Below are positions 14,764 to 23,670 of a stretch of 28,895 bases of DNA, piece by piece. Each line of letters starts with the position of its first letter. Position 1 is the first letter of the stretch. A program made the translations under genes and the position numbers. The notes under the pieces are model-generated. The model saw nothing but the letters and a program-made list of their open reading frames with translations, made no database searches and was not told the DNA's origin. The stretch comes from CAZDOD01 sp964506935 (GTDB lineage: Bacteria; Desulfobacterota; Zymogenia; Zymogenales; Zymogenaceae): positions 1-28,895 of the forward strand of contig CAZDOD010000010.1 of NCBI GenBank assembly GCA_964506935.1. Direction: 5' to 3'.

Positions 14764-16032
14764 ATGACCCAAAAAGTCCTTCTAAGCAGGATAGACCTGC
14801 CTGATTCCCACAAGCTCTCTGTATACGAAAAGAGCGGGGGGTATGAGGCGCTGAAAAAGGTCGTCGGAGCCGTCAAACCGGATGACCTGGTCAATATCGT
14901 GAAGAGCTCCGGGCTCCGCGGCCGCGGGGGTGCGGGTTTCCCAGCCGGCGTCAAGTGGGGATTCGTGCCGAAGGATTCCCCGAAGCCGAAATATCTCGCC
15001 TGCAACGCCGACGAGGGCGAACCGGGGACCTTCAAGGACAGGCTCCTCATCCTAAAAGACCCCCACCAGCTCATCGAGGGGATCATCATCTCAAGCTACG
15101 CCATCGGCGTCAACACGGCATTCATCTACATCCGTGGGGAATACCACGAGGAGGCTAATGTCCTCGAGGGCGCAATACGTGAGGCGTACGACAAGGGTTA
15201 TCTCGGAAAGAACATCTTAAAGAGCGGATACGACCTCGAGCTATTGCTCCACCGCGGAGCGGGTTCATACGTCTGCGGAGACGAGACCGCGCTCATGGAG
15301 TCGATCGAGGGGCACAGGGGAAACCCCCGCCTCAAACCGCCGTTTCCGGCGTCGGTCGGACTCTACGAGGGCCCGACCGTGATAAACAATGTCGAGACCT
15401 TGAGCGCCGTGCCGTTTATCGCACTAAACGGCGCCGAGGTATATACGGCGATTGGGACGGAAAAGAGCTCCGGGACGAAACTCTTTTGCGTCAGCGGAAA
15501 CGTGAAGAAACCAGGCGTCTACGAGCTACCGCTCGGCTATCCCCTAAAAGACCTGATCTACAATGTATGCGGGGGCATCGTAGACGGGAGGAAGCTGAAG
15601 GGTGTCATCCCCGGAGGCTCATCGACGCCGATTCTCCTCCCCGGTGAGGTCGAGAACTTAAAACTTGCGTATGAGAACGCATCACCGGGTGGGTTCATGC
15701 TCGGATCGGGTGCCGTAATAGTGATAGATGACAGGTGGTGTATGGTGAAGGTTGCGGCGAGGCTCGCAAAATTCTACGCACACGAATCCTGCGGGCAGTG
15801 TACGCCATGCCGCGAGGGTACCACATGGACTTATAAGATTCTCAAACGGATCGAAGCGGGCGGTGGCAAACCTGAAGACCCCGACCTCCTCCTCGATATA
15901 CAGGACAATATCTTCGGCAAAACCCTGTGCCCTCTGGGAGACGCCGCTGCGATGCCGATTATTGCGATAGTAAACAAGTTCAGGAGTGAATTTGAACAAC
16001 ACATAGAAGAGGGTAGATGCCCGTTTAAATAG
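14764..16032 (+). CDS. nuoF: NADH-quinone oxidoreductase subunit F
   Basis: NuoF is the flavoprotein that binds NADH and FMN and holds [4Fe-4S] cluster N3. The 422-aa protein is the compact, complete form. The NADH/FMN site shows as LRGRGGAGFPAG (about residues 51-62) and NADEGEPGTFKDR (81-93). An SLBB-type middle region follows. The N3 ligands are C343, C346 and C349 in ESCGQCTPCREGT, and C389 in LCPLGDAA. There is no N- or C-terminal ferredoxin-like extension of the kind seen in HydB/HndC-type relatives. The gap to nuoG is 97 bp, the widest inside the operon. I see no clear promoter or terminator in it. Confidence 0.97.
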   Translation: MTQKVLLSRIDLPDSHKLSVYEKSGGYEALKKVVGAVKPDDLVNIVKSSGLRGRGGAGFPAGVKWGFVPKDSPKPKYLACNADEGEPGTFKDRLLILKDPHQLIEGIIISSYAIGVNTAFIYIRGEYHEEANVLEGAIREAYDKGYLGKNILKSGYDLELLLHRGAGSYVCGDETALMESIEGHRGNPRLKPPFPASVGLYEGPTVINNVETLSAVPFIALNGAEVYTAIGTEKSSGTKLFCVSGNVKKPGVYELPLGYPLKDLIYNVCGGIVDGRKLKGVIPGGSSTPILLPGEVENLKLAYENASPGGFMLGSGAVIVIDDRWCMVKVAARLAKFYAHESCGQCTPCREGTTWTYKILKRIEAGGGKPEDPDLLLDIQDNIFGKTLCPLGDAAAMPIIAIVNKFRSEFEQHIEEGRCPFK

Positions 16033-16129
16033 TTTCGGGTATTGTAATATTTGATGGACTAATATCTATTATTTACTAAAGGGGATGGGGATAGAAGGGG
16101 ATCACGGTAAAAAATGATGGAGCGTTTGG

Positions 16130-17647
16130 ATGACTGAAGAGAGCATGTTAAATCTTAAAATTGACGGAAAAGAGATTAAGGCCGAAAAGGGGACCACCAT
16201 CCTCAGGGCGGCCCTCGATAACGGCATCGAGATCCCCCATCTCTGCTACCATCCGAAGCTCAAGATCAGGGGATCATGCCGCATCTGTCTCGTCGAGGTC
16301 GAGGGGCGGCCGAAATTGGAGACGGCGTGCTCGACGACGATAGCCGACAATATGGTGGTCTTCACCGACTCCGAGAAGGTCGTAAAGGCGAGGCAAGGGG
16401 TATTGGAATTCTTCTTGATCAACCACGCCTTAAATTGCCCCGTGTGTGATCAGGCCGGGGACTGCGAGCTCCAAAACTACGTCAGAAAATACGGGCGTAG
16501 TCACAGTAGATATATTGAGGATAAGAGGGAATATCCCAAGGTTGACATCGGGGGTGGTATCGTCCGCGATATGAACCTGTGTATCGCCTGTACGAGGTGC
16601 ATCAGGTTTGCGAGGGACATACTCGGGATAGAAGAATATGGCACCTATTTCAGGGGGAACAATCAGGAGATAGGGATCTACGGGGGCGGAGATCTCAAAA
16701 ACGCCATGCAGGGTTGCATGGTCGACATCTGCCCCGTCGGGGCGCTCACGAGCCGCGATTTTCGCTTCAAGCAGCGGGTCTGGTTCCTCGACCCGATGCC
16801 GTCCGTGTGCCTTCGCTGCGCCAAAGGATGCAATACATATATCGATGTCAAAGAAAAAGTAATATTCAGAATCAGGCCGAGGGAAAATCCCGGTATAAAC
16901 GATGTCTGGATGTGCGACATAGGACGACTCGTCTATCATGACATGGACAACGTCGAGCCGGCTTTGTCTCCCATGATGAAAGTTGGTGGAAAATTAAAAG
17001 AAATATCGTGGGATGCGGCAAAAAAGGAACTCTCATCTAGAATAAGGGATGCAAAAGAAGGGGGTTTCGCTCTTGTTGTCGGCACAGGGGCCTCTCTCGA
17101 GGAGATGGCGTCGGCGCTCCTTGTGGCCGAGGAATACACGAAAAATATCTCGTCCGCGACGAGGATTGAAGATGTCACAGAGCAAAAAAGGTGGGGGAAC
17201 TTTCTGATCGCCGAAGAATATGCCGCCAACGGCGCCGGTGCAAAGAAACTCGGAATCAGGGACATCACGAAAGATATCAACAGTAAGATAAAGGACGGCA
17301 AGATTGATGTCGTCCTCTTTGTCGGCTGCAATATATTTGATGAGGGGATTCCGGTATCTATAATCCCCGATCTCAAAAAAGCGAAATTTAAAGCCGTCTT
17401 TTCGGACAGGTTGACGACCGAGATAAAAAATACGGCCGATCTCGTAATCCCGGCGCCGCATTGGAGCGGCACATCGGGGACATATATAAATGTCGACGGC
17501 GTCTCACAGAAGATAGAGGCCGCGATATCGCCCCCCGAAGGCGTAATCCCGATAACAGTGGCCCTTGCGGAGATCGCTTCGAGCCTGAAAGAGGTGCCGG
17601 TTGACTACAAGGGATTCAGTGACAAGATCGAGGGTAGGATAGGATAG
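16130..17647 (+). CDS. nuoG: NADH-quinone oxidoreductase subunit G, short form
   Basis: NuoG carries most of the iron-sulfur chain of the NADH module. All cluster motifs are here. [2Fe-2S] N1b uses C39, C50, C53 and C67. N5 uses H99, C103, C106 and C112. N4 uses C151, C154, C157 and C201. The pattern C227-x2-C230-x3-C234-x27-C262 matches the off-path cluster N7 known in E. coli and Thermus. After residue about 270 the molybdopterin-oxidoreductase-like domain is strongly shortened. It keeps an entry (WDAAKKEL) and an exit resembling DLVIPAP...GTYINVDG-x-x-Q, and the protein ends at 505 aa instead of the usual 680-900. There is no leftover coding sequence after the stop, so this looks like a natural compact form. 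The ATG has GGAG upstream. Confidence 0.95.
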   Translation: MTEESMLNLKIDGKEIKAEKGTTILRAALDNGIEIPHLCYHPKLKIRGSCRICLVEVEGRPKLETACSTTIADNMVVFTDSEKVVKARQGVLEFFLINHALNCPVCDQAGDCELQNYVRKYGRSHSRYIEDKREYPKVDIGGGIVRDMNLCIACTRCIRFARDILGIEEYGTYFRGNNQEIGIYGGGDLKNAMQGCMVDICPVGALTSRDFRFKQRVWFLDPMPSVCLRCAKGCNTYIDVKEKVIFRIRPRENPGINDVWMCDIGRLVYHDMDNVEPALSPMMKVGGKLKEISWDAAKKELSSRIRDAKEGGFALVVGTGASLEEMASALLVAEEYTKNISSATRIEDVTEQKRWGNFLIAEEYAANGAGAKKLGIRDITKDINSKIKDGKIDVVLFVGCNIFDEGIPVSIIPDLKKAKFKAVFSDRLTTEIKNTADLVIPAPHWSGTSGTYINVDGVSQKIEAAISPPEGVIPITVALAEIASSLKEVPVDYKGFSDKIEGRIG

Positions 17648-17717
17648 TTTTTATATCCGGGGAGGCTATTTTTAGTTAAGGGATTTGGTGTTTAGGGGAG
17701 GCGGAGGTAAAAATATT

Positions 17718-18815
17718 TTGGGTGAAATGGAACTTATAGACATCATCATAATTTTGGCGGCGACGCTCGCCAAGATCGGCGTGATCATCGGGCTGACCCT
17801 CGGGATGGTTCCGGTACTGGTGTGGCTTGAGAGGAGGGGGAGCGCCTTTATACAGGATCGTCTGGGGCCTAACAGAACCAATATTTTCGGGATCACGCTT
17901 TGGGGACTGATCCAGCCTATAGCGGATGCGTTAAAGCTCGTATTCAAAGAGGACATAACTCCGAAGAACGCCGATAAGCTCCTCTTCAACTTCGCCCCGA
18001 TGCTCATAATTTTGGGGGTGATGATAACCTTTTCGGTGATCCCGTTCGGCCCGGATATCCACATTCGGGGCATCCGCATACCGCTTCAGCTCGCCGATAT
18101 CAACGCCGGCGTGATCTTTGTCCTCGCCTTCTCGTCGTTTGCGACCTACGCTATACTGTTGGGCGGCTGGGCGTCGAACAACAAATACTCGATACTCGGC
18201 GCCCTCAGGGCGTCGTCCCAGATGATAAGCTACGAGATAACGATGGGGCTTTCGATCATCGGCCTATTTATGATGTTCGGGACGGTCTCGATAAGTAAGA
18301 TCGTCGAAAGTCAGGGGGGGCTACTGTGGGGAGTCGTGTGGCAGCCACTCGGATTTATCCTGTTTCTCGTATCGGCGCTGATAGAGTCGAACAGGATCCC
18401 ATTTGATATGCCGGAGGCCGACTCGGAGATCGTCGCCGGGTTCCATACCGAGTACAGCTCGATGAAGTTTTCGATGTTTTTTATGGGTGAGTACTCCGCA
18501 ATAATGGTGCTCTCGGCCCTTATCGTTACGCTGTTTCTGGGGGGGTGGCAGCTCCCGTTCTTTGACCTTGAGACCCTGATCGGAAACGAGTACCTGAGGG
18601 CGGCAGCAGGATTTGCGATATTTTTCGGAAAGCTCCTTTTCTTCATGTGGTTTTTCGTCTGGGTCAGGTGGACGCTTCCCCGCTTTAGATTCGATCAGAT
18701 AATGCAGCTCGGATGGAAGGTCATGTTCCCGATTGGGCTTTTCAACCTCTTGATAACCGCCGTCTTCGTCCTCCTGTTTTGGGACAAGATTGAAGGATGG
18801 CTGGCCGGATTTTGA
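17718..18815 (+). CDS. nuoH: NADH-quinone oxidoreductase subunit H
   Basis: NuoH is the ND1-type membrane subunit that anchors the peripheral arm and forms the mouth of the quinone channel. It has about eight to nine membrane helices. Loop motifs include LVWLERRGSAFIQDRLGPNR early in the protein, then IPFDMPEADSEIVAG and GFHTEYSSMKF, which carry the conserved acidic residues of the quinone-coupling (E-channel) region. The start is uncertain. A TTG at 17718 sits 10 bp after GGAGG (17703-17707), an ATG at 17727 is too far from it, and a TTG at 17685 would add 11 residues with no nearby ribosome site. The stop shares one base with the nuoI ATG at 18815. Confidence 0.95.
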   Translation: MGEMELIDIIIILAATLAKIGVIIGLTLGMVPVLVWLERRGSAFIQDRLGPNRTNIFGITLWGLIQPIADALKLVFKEDITPKNADKLLFNFAPMLIILGVMITFSVIPFGPDIHIRGIRIPLQLADINAGVIFVLAFSSFATYAILLGGWASNNKYSILGALRASSQMISYEITMGLSIIGLFMMFGTVSISKIVESQGGLLWGVVWQPLGFILFLVSALIESNRIPFDMPEADSEIVAGFHTEYSSMKFSMFFMGEYSAIMVLSALIVTLFLGGWQLPFFDLETLIGNEYLRAAAGFAIFFGKLLFFMWFFVWVRWTLPRFRFDQIMQLGWKVMFPIGLFNLLITAVFVLLFWDKIEGWLAGF

Positions 18816-19303
18816 TGAAGAGAAATATTATACATATCGGTCGCCCGGAAAAGTTGACCCTGTGGGAGAAGTTATATCTCCCTGAGGTGATTAGGGGTCT
18901 TTCGGTGACGCTCAGGCACGTTTTCAGAAAGAAGGTCACGATTGAGTATCCCGATGAGAGGATGCCGGTCCACGAGAACTTCAGGGCGATCCACCGCCTA
19001 AATACCGACAAGGATGGGAATGTCCTGTGCGTTGCCTGCATGCTGTGCGCGACGGTCTGCCCCGTCCAGTGTATAACGATAGAGGCGGGTGAGTCGGACG
19101 ACCCGAAGATAGGTAAATACCCGGTGACTTACGAGATAGACATCTCGCGGTGCATCTTCTGCGGCTTGTGCGAAGAGGCGTGCCCCAAAGAGGCGATCGA
19201 GCTTACGACGAACTATGAGCTTGCGGATTACAGCAGGCGAAAATTCGTATATGACAAGGATGAGCTCAAGAAGATACCGAGGACCAGGAGGGAGAAAGAA
19301 TGA
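18815..19303 (+). CDS. nuoI: NADH-quinone oxidoreductase subunit I
   Basis: NuoI is the 8-iron ferredoxin-like subunit with [4Fe-4S] clusters N6a and N6b, which pass electrons toward N2 in NuoB. Two C-x2-C-x2-C-x3-C motifs are seen: C72, C75, C78, C82 and C113, C116, C119, C123 (numbered from the ATG at 18815). Each is followed by the usual Pro after its last Cys, although the first and second motifs each also exchange one ligand between clusters in known structures. The N-terminal amphipathic region (about 1-40) would lie on the membrane. An ATG at 18797 in frame would add six residues but has no spaced ribosome site. The gene overlaps nuoH by 1 nt and nuoJ by 4 nt (ATGA). Confidence 0.96.
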   Translation: MKRNIIHIGRPEKLTLWEKLYLPEVIRGLSVTLRHVFRKKVTIEYPDERMPVHENFRAIHRLNTDKDGNVLCVACMLCATVCPVQCITIEAGESDDPKIGKYPVTYEIDISRCIFCGLCEEACPKEAIELTTNYELADYSRRKFVYDKDELKKIPRTRREKE

Positions 19304-19815
19304 TTGAGGCATTAATCTTCTATCCCACGGCTGCGATAATCATCACCTGCTCCCTTATGGTGATCCTGCATCCGAACCCGATCCGTTCGGCGATCTTCCT
19401 TTTGGGGACGCTATTCTTTATGGCCTTCATTTACGTCCTCCTGTCGGCGCACTTTGTTGCGGTAATACAGATACTCGTGTATGCCGGGGGGATAGTGGTG
19501 CTCATCCTCTTTGCGATAATGATGCTGGATATCAGGGCCGATAAGTTAAAAAAGAGGAGGCTTTCGGTGGGGACGCTCTCAACACTCGTTATAGGAGCTG
19601 TTCTCCTCTTCGGACTCCTGATCGTGGTTGGTTCACTGTCTAAAGGGCCTCCGCCGGTTCTTCCGGAAAAGTTCGGCACAATCGAAGAGATCGGGAGGTT
19701 AATGATAACAGATTACGTCTATGCCTTTGAGGCGATATCGGTCGTCGTCATCGCATCCCTTGTTGGTGCGGTTGTCCTGACAAAGGGACTGGTTAAAAGG
19801 AGCGGGGATAAATGA
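19300..19815 (+). CDS. nuoJ: NADH-quinone oxidoreductase subunit J
   Basis: NuoJ is the ND6-type membrane subunit between the quinone site and the antiporter-like subunits. The 171-aa protein has five hydrophobic helices. Its hallmark is the helix-3 segment IQILVYAGGIVVLILFAIMML, whose pi-bulge glycine region rearranges during turnover in known structures. The HPNPIRSAIFLLG entry is also typical. The C-terminal helix ends with VVLTKGLVKR. It overlaps nuoI and nuoK by ATGA-type junctions, so translation is coupled. Confidence 0.96.
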   Translation: MIEALIFYPTAAIIITCSLMVILHPNPIRSAIFLLGTLFFMAFIYVLLSAHFVAVIQILVYAGGIVVLILFAIMMLDIRADKLKKRRLSVGTLSTLVIGAVLLFGLLIVVGSLSKGPPPVLPEKFGTIEEIGRLMITDYVYAFEAISVVVIASLVGAVVLTKGLVKRSGDK

Positions 19816-20117
19816 TGGTTACAACTACACACTATCTGATTTTGGCCGCCGTTATTTTCTATATCGGAGTTCTCGGAGTCCTGACGCGTAGGAACCTCCT
19901 TATCATGCTCATGAGTGTCGAGCTTATGCTAAACGCCGCAAATCTCACCTTCGTGGCTTTTGCCCGTGAACTGGGGGACATGGGGGGGCACCTGTTTCCG
20001 ATTTTCATTATCACCGTGGCGGCGTGTGAGGTGGCCGTGGGACTTGCCATTATCATTACGATCTCAAAGAAGGGAGACACATCGGACGTCCTNNNNNNNN
20101 NNATCTATCCTTTATGA
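19812..20117 (+). CDS. nuoK: NADH-quinone oxidoreductase subunit K, 3' end in an assembly gap
   Basis: NuoK is the ND4L-type membrane subunit with three helices. The two conserved proton-path glutamates are E37 (in MSVELMLNAANL) and E73 (in ACEVAVGLAI). The first 93 residues are normal and nearly full length. The sequence then runs into ten Ns at 20093-20102, so the last residues are unknown. Read straight through, the frame ends at TGA 20115-20117 as IYPL. If the true gap is 2 mod 3 in length, the frame would instead give LSFMKDIKGKE and stop at 20138-20140. That looks more like a NuoK tail (usually ...NL-x-K-x) and would end 4 bp before nuoL. An alternative start is the ATG at 19815. Confidence 0.93.
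   Translation: MMVTTTHYLILAAVIFYIGVLGVLTRRNLLIMLMSVELMLNAANLTFVAFARELGDMGGHLFPIFIITVAACEVAVGLAIIITISKKGDTSDVXXXXIYPL
20093..20102. other. Assembly gap (ten Ns)
   Basis: Ten undetermined bases interrupt the 3' end of nuoK, just before nuoL. Ten is a common scaffolding placeholder, so the real distance may differ and the reading frame across it is not reliable. Confidence 0.98.
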
Positions 20118-20144
20118 AGGACATTAAGGGGAAAGAGTAATAAT

Positions 20145-22109
20145 ATGTATGAAATCATAAATAACATACAGAACATACAGGTCCTTCCCGATTATATATG
20201 GTTGATTCCGGTTCTGCCACTTATCGGTTTTTTAATAAACGGCCTTTTCGGGAAAAAGCTCCCCGACGCCTTGGTGTCGATAATCGGGGTAGGTCTCCCC
20301 TTCGCCGCCTTTTTTCTGGCACTATTTTCATACCTCAATCTTCTGGCTCTCCCCATAGAGGAGAGGGAACTTTCACAGACCCTCTATGCGTGGATAGTCT
20401 CCGGTGATTTTCAGGTTGGATTGTCGTTTATCATGGACCCGCTGTCCTGCGTGATGGCGATGGTCGTGAGCGGGGTGGGCTCGGTGATCCACCTCTATTC
20501 GGTCGGCTACATGCACAAAGACAAGGGATATTACAGATATTTTTCATACCTGAATCTATTTCTCTTCGCAATGCTGGTTCTGGTTCTGTCCGAAGATCTC
20601 CTCCTACTCTTCCTCGGCTGGGAGGGTGTGGGTCTGTGCTCCTATCTCTTGATCGGTTTCTGGTTTGAGGATATAGAAAAGGCCAAGGCCGGCAAAAAGG
20701 CCTTTATCGTAAACAGGATCGGGGATTTCGGCTTTTTCGTCGGGATGGGTCTCATCGTCGTTACGATCGGGACACTCAATATCCCCGAGATGCGACATAT
20801 ATTGGAATCGAATCCCCAGATATTGACGACGGGGATGGTGACCGCAATTACGATCTTCCTATTCGTTGGGGCGGCCGGAAAATCGGCCCAGATACCCCTC
20901 TACGTCTGGCTCCCCGACGCAATGGCCGGCCCGACGCCGGTAAGCGCACTCATCCACGCCGCAACGATGGTCACGGCCGGCGTCTACATGATAGCGAGGC
21001 TTAACTTCCTCTATGTCCTCGCCCCGGCGACGATGTGGATAGTGGCCTTTGTTGGCGCGTTGACGGCGCTTTACGCCGCAACAATCGGAATGGCACAAAA
21101 CGATATAAAAAAGGTACTCGCATATTCGACCATCAGTCAATTAGGATACATGTTTACGGCCGTCGGTGTCGGGGCGTTTACCGCAGGGATATTTCACCTG
21201 ATGACGCACGCCTTTTTTAAGGCCCTCCTTTTTCTCGGGGCGGGTAGCGTGATACACGCGATGAGCGGCGAGCAGGATATCAGGAACATGGGCGGTCTGA
21301 AAGAGAAGATGCCTGTAACCTACTGGACGTTTCTGATAGCGACCCTCGCGATATCGGGGGTTCCCCCGCTTTCGGGATTTTTCAGCAAAGACGAGATCCT
21401 GTGGAAGGCCTTGAGCGCCGGTCACGGGAGCGTTATATTTTGGCTATTGGGGCTGGTTGCCGCCGTGATAACCGCCTTTTATATGTTCAGGCTCTTTTTC
21501 GTCGCATTCACGGGAGAATCGAGGGCGAGTAGCGAAGTAAAGAAACATATCCACGAATCCCCGTTTTCGATGAGCTCGGTGCTCCTCGTATTAGGGATAC
21601 TCTCGGTGATCGGTGGGTTTGTCGGGATCCCGCACATACTCGGCGGGCATAACAGCTTCGAGGGATTTTTAGAGCCGGTGTTTCACGCATCCGATGTGGC
21701 ACCGAAGATTGTGTCGCATTCGGTGGAAATCAATCTTTTAATACTGTCGCTTTTGGCGGCGGCCACGGGCATCTTTTTAGCTTATATGATGTATGTAAAA
21801 AATAAAGATCTCCCGAAAATATTCGTAAAGAAATTTTCGGCCCTCCATAGCCTCGTTTATGACAAATACCGTATCGATGAACTATACGGCGTCCTCTTTG
21901 TGCGCCCGTTTCTGGCAATAGGACGATTCTTCTCCGAGGTATTTGACAGGCGTGTGGTTGACGGGGCGGTGAGATTCGCCACGACGGCCACTCTGGCGAC
22001 AGGGCGGGTATTCATGTACCTACAGGCGGGGGATGTGAGGCTTTACGGCAGGGTGCTTATCGGCGGACTCATTCTTCTCATGATAATCATCGTCTTCGGG
22101 AGGATGTAG
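20145..22109 (+). CDS. nuoL: NADH-quinone oxidoreductase subunit L
   Basis: NuoL is the distal antiporter-like (ND5-type) proton-pumping subunit. The 654-aa protein is full length, with about sixteen membrane helices. The conserved acid is in LGWEGVGLCSYLLIG, and the conserved Lys is in GAAGKSAQIPLYVWLPDAM, followed by the GPTPVSALIHAATMVTAG signature. The last third includes the long amphipathic lateral helix that braces the membrane arm (about 560-630, YDKYRIDELYG onward) and a final anchoring helix. The start ATG at 20145 follows GAAAGAG. The stop is one base before the nuoM GTG. Confidence 0.97.
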   Translation: MYEIINNIQNIQVLPDYIWLIPVLPLIGFLINGLFGKKLPDALVSIIGVGLPFAAFFLALFSYLNLLALPIEERELSQTLYAWIVSGDFQVGLSFIMDPLSCVMAMVVSGVGSVIHLYSVGYMHKDKGYYRYFSYLNLFLFAMLVLVLSEDLLLLFLGWEGVGLCSYLLIGFWFEDIEKAKAGKKAFIVNRIGDFGFFVGMGLIVVTIGTLNIPEMRHILESNPQILTTGMVTAITIFLFVGAAGKSAQIPLYVWLPDAMAGPTPVSALIHAATMVTAGVYMIARLNFLYVLAPATMWIVAFVGALTALYAATIGMAQNDIKKVLAYSTISQLGYMFTAVGVGAFTAGIFHLMTHAFFKALLFLGAGSVIHAMSGEQDIRNMGGLKEKMPVTYWTFLIATLAISGVPPLSGFFSKDEILWKALSAGHGSVIFWLLGLVAAVITAFYMFRLFFVAFTGESRASSEVKKHIHESPFSMSSVLLVLGILSVIGGFVGIPHILGGHNSFEGFLEPVFHASDVAPKIVSHSVEINLLILSLLAAATGIFLAYMMYVKNKDLPKIFVKKFSALHSLVYDKYRIDELYGVLFVRPFLAIGRFFSEVFDRRVVDGAVRFATTATLATGRVFMYLQAGDVRLYGRVLIGGLILLMIIIVFGRM

Positions 22110-22110
22110 A

Positions 22111-23670
22111 GTGGACTGGCCTATTCTTTCTATAATTATCTTTTTGCCCCTCGTGGGGGCGTTTCTTGTTGCTATTCTCCCGAAAGAGGGTAAGAACGTC
22201 CAGAAGTCTGTCGCAATCATCTTTATGCTCGTAAACCTCGGCGCGGTTATCTATCTCTTTCATCTGTTCGGTGGGGCCGACATCATGTTTGAGGAGAAGA
22301 TCCCGTGGATCCAATCCTTCGGCATCGAGTATTACATCGGCGTCGACGCCCTGAACGTCCTGATGCTCCTCATGACGGCGCTCCTTTTTCCCATCGCCCT
22401 GATCTCGGGATGGGAGAGAATCAAGGATCGGTCTAAGCTCTACCTCGCCCTCATGTTAGGACTCGAAAGCGCGCTTTTGGGTGCTTATGTCGCCCTTGAT
22501 ATTTTCCTCTTCTATGTCTTTTATGAGGCGATGCTCATACCGATGTACTTTATCATCGGGCTTTTCGGCGGAGAGAGGAGGATCTTCGCCACGACGAGGT
22601 TCGTCATATACACGATCATCGGAAGCCTTTTGATGCTCGTTGCGATCCTGTTTGTGTTTTTCACATTTGAGGCCACATATGGATACTACACCGGGAGCAT
22701 TTACGAGCTTTCGCGGACGGCGTATTTCCCCGGTGTCAATATAATTTTGTTTTTCACCTTTGCTGTGGCCTTCGGCATAAAGGCCCCGGTGTGGCCGCTC
22801 CACTCGTGGATGCCGGATGCATACGTTGAGTCGCCATACTCCGGAAACGTCCTTCTGGCGGGGCTTATGTCAAAGGTGGGCGTCTACGGATTCATAAGAT
22901 TTGCGATTCCCCTCTTTCCCGAAATCGGCTCGACATACGCCCCGATAATCATGGGGCTTTCAGCTGTTGCGGTGATTTACGGGGCGATGGTCGCCACGGT
23001 TCAGAAAGAGCTCAAGAGGCTCGTGGCGTTCTTCAGCTTCTCGCATATCGGTATGATCATGATCGGCCTTTTCTCTATGAATATACAGGGTGTAGAGGGG
23101 GCGCTTCTGCAGATGGCGAACCATGCGGTCCTGGTCTCGGCCCTCTTTATTATCGTCGGGATCATAAATGACCGACGCGGCACAACCAAGATCGCCCAGT
23201 TCGGGGGGATAGGCGCTGTCGTCCCCGTCCTTTCGACTCTCTTTATGATATCGATCTTAGCCTCCATCGGCGTTCCGGGACTTAACGGATTTGTCGGCGA
23301 GGCACTCATCATAATCGGCGCCTTTAAATTCAAGACGGTCTTCGGGATACTCGTGGCGAGCGGGGCGCTTCTCGGCACCATCTGCATGTTGTGGATGTAC
23401 GAGAGGGTGTTCTTCGGGACGGTTACAAATAGCGCCAACTCAAAGATTCGTGACCTTAACATAAGGGAGATAGTCTCACTGCTCCCCTTGATCATCCTTA
23501 TGGTGTGGATAGGGCTCTTTCCGGGATATTTTCTAAACAAGATAGCCCCGGGCGTTGAAATGTACACGGCACAGTTTAATATAAACAGGACGACTACAGA
23601 GATCGTGATCTCTACGGAAGAGGCCACAGAAGGGATATCTGAAGTTACCGACGCAGGAGGCTTACGATAA
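22111..23670 (+). CDS. nuoM: NADH-quinone oxidoreductase subunit M
   Basis: NuoM is the ND4-type antiporter-like proton-pumping subunit. The 519-aa protein has about fourteen helices. The proton-path Glu lies in FYEAMLIPMYFIIGLFGGERR and the Lys in LLAGLMSKVGVYG. The usual motif LHTWLPDAH-x-EAPTAGS reads LHSWMPDAYVESPYSGN here, so the His, Ala and Thr positions are replaced although the fold and key Lys remain. A hydrophilic Thr/Glu-rich tail (about 490-519) follows the last helix. It starts with GTG at 22111, one base after the nuoL stop, and its stop overlaps the nuoN start by one base (TAATG). Confidence 0.96.
   Translation: MDWPILSIIIFLPLVGAFLVAILPKEGKNVQKSVAIIFMLVNLGAVIYLFHLFGGADIMFEEKIPWIQSFGIEYYIGVDALNVLMLLMTALLFPIALISGWERIKDRSKLYLALMLGLESALLGAYVALDIFLFYVFYEAMLIPMYFIIGLFGGERRIFATTRFVIYTIIGSLLMLVAILFVFFTFEATYGYYTGSIYELSRTAYFPGVNIILFFTFAVAFGIKAPVWPLHSWMPDAYVESPYSGNVLLAGLMSKVGVYGFIRFAIPLFPEIGSTYAPIIMGLSAVAVIYGAMVATVQKELKRLVAFFSFSHIGMIMIGLFSMNIQGVEGALLQMANHAVLVSALFIIVGIINDRRGTTKIAQFGGIGAVVPVLSTLFMISILASIGVPGLNGFVGEALIIIGAFKFKTVFGILVASGALLGTICMLWMYERVFFGTVTNSANSKIRDLNIREIVSLLPLIILMVWIGLFPGYFLNKIAPGVEMYTAQFNINRTTTEIVISTEEATEGISEVTDAGGLR

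Noticed and set aside
16033..16129. Internal promoter between nuoF and nuoG
   Set aside because: The 97-bp gap is AT-rich at its left end, but no pair of boxes with sensible spacing stands out.
17400..17720. NuoG as a frameshifted or broken gene
   Set aside because: The frame is open to a natural-looking end with the exit segment of the domain preserved, and no remaining NuoG-like sequence lies between its stop and nuoH.
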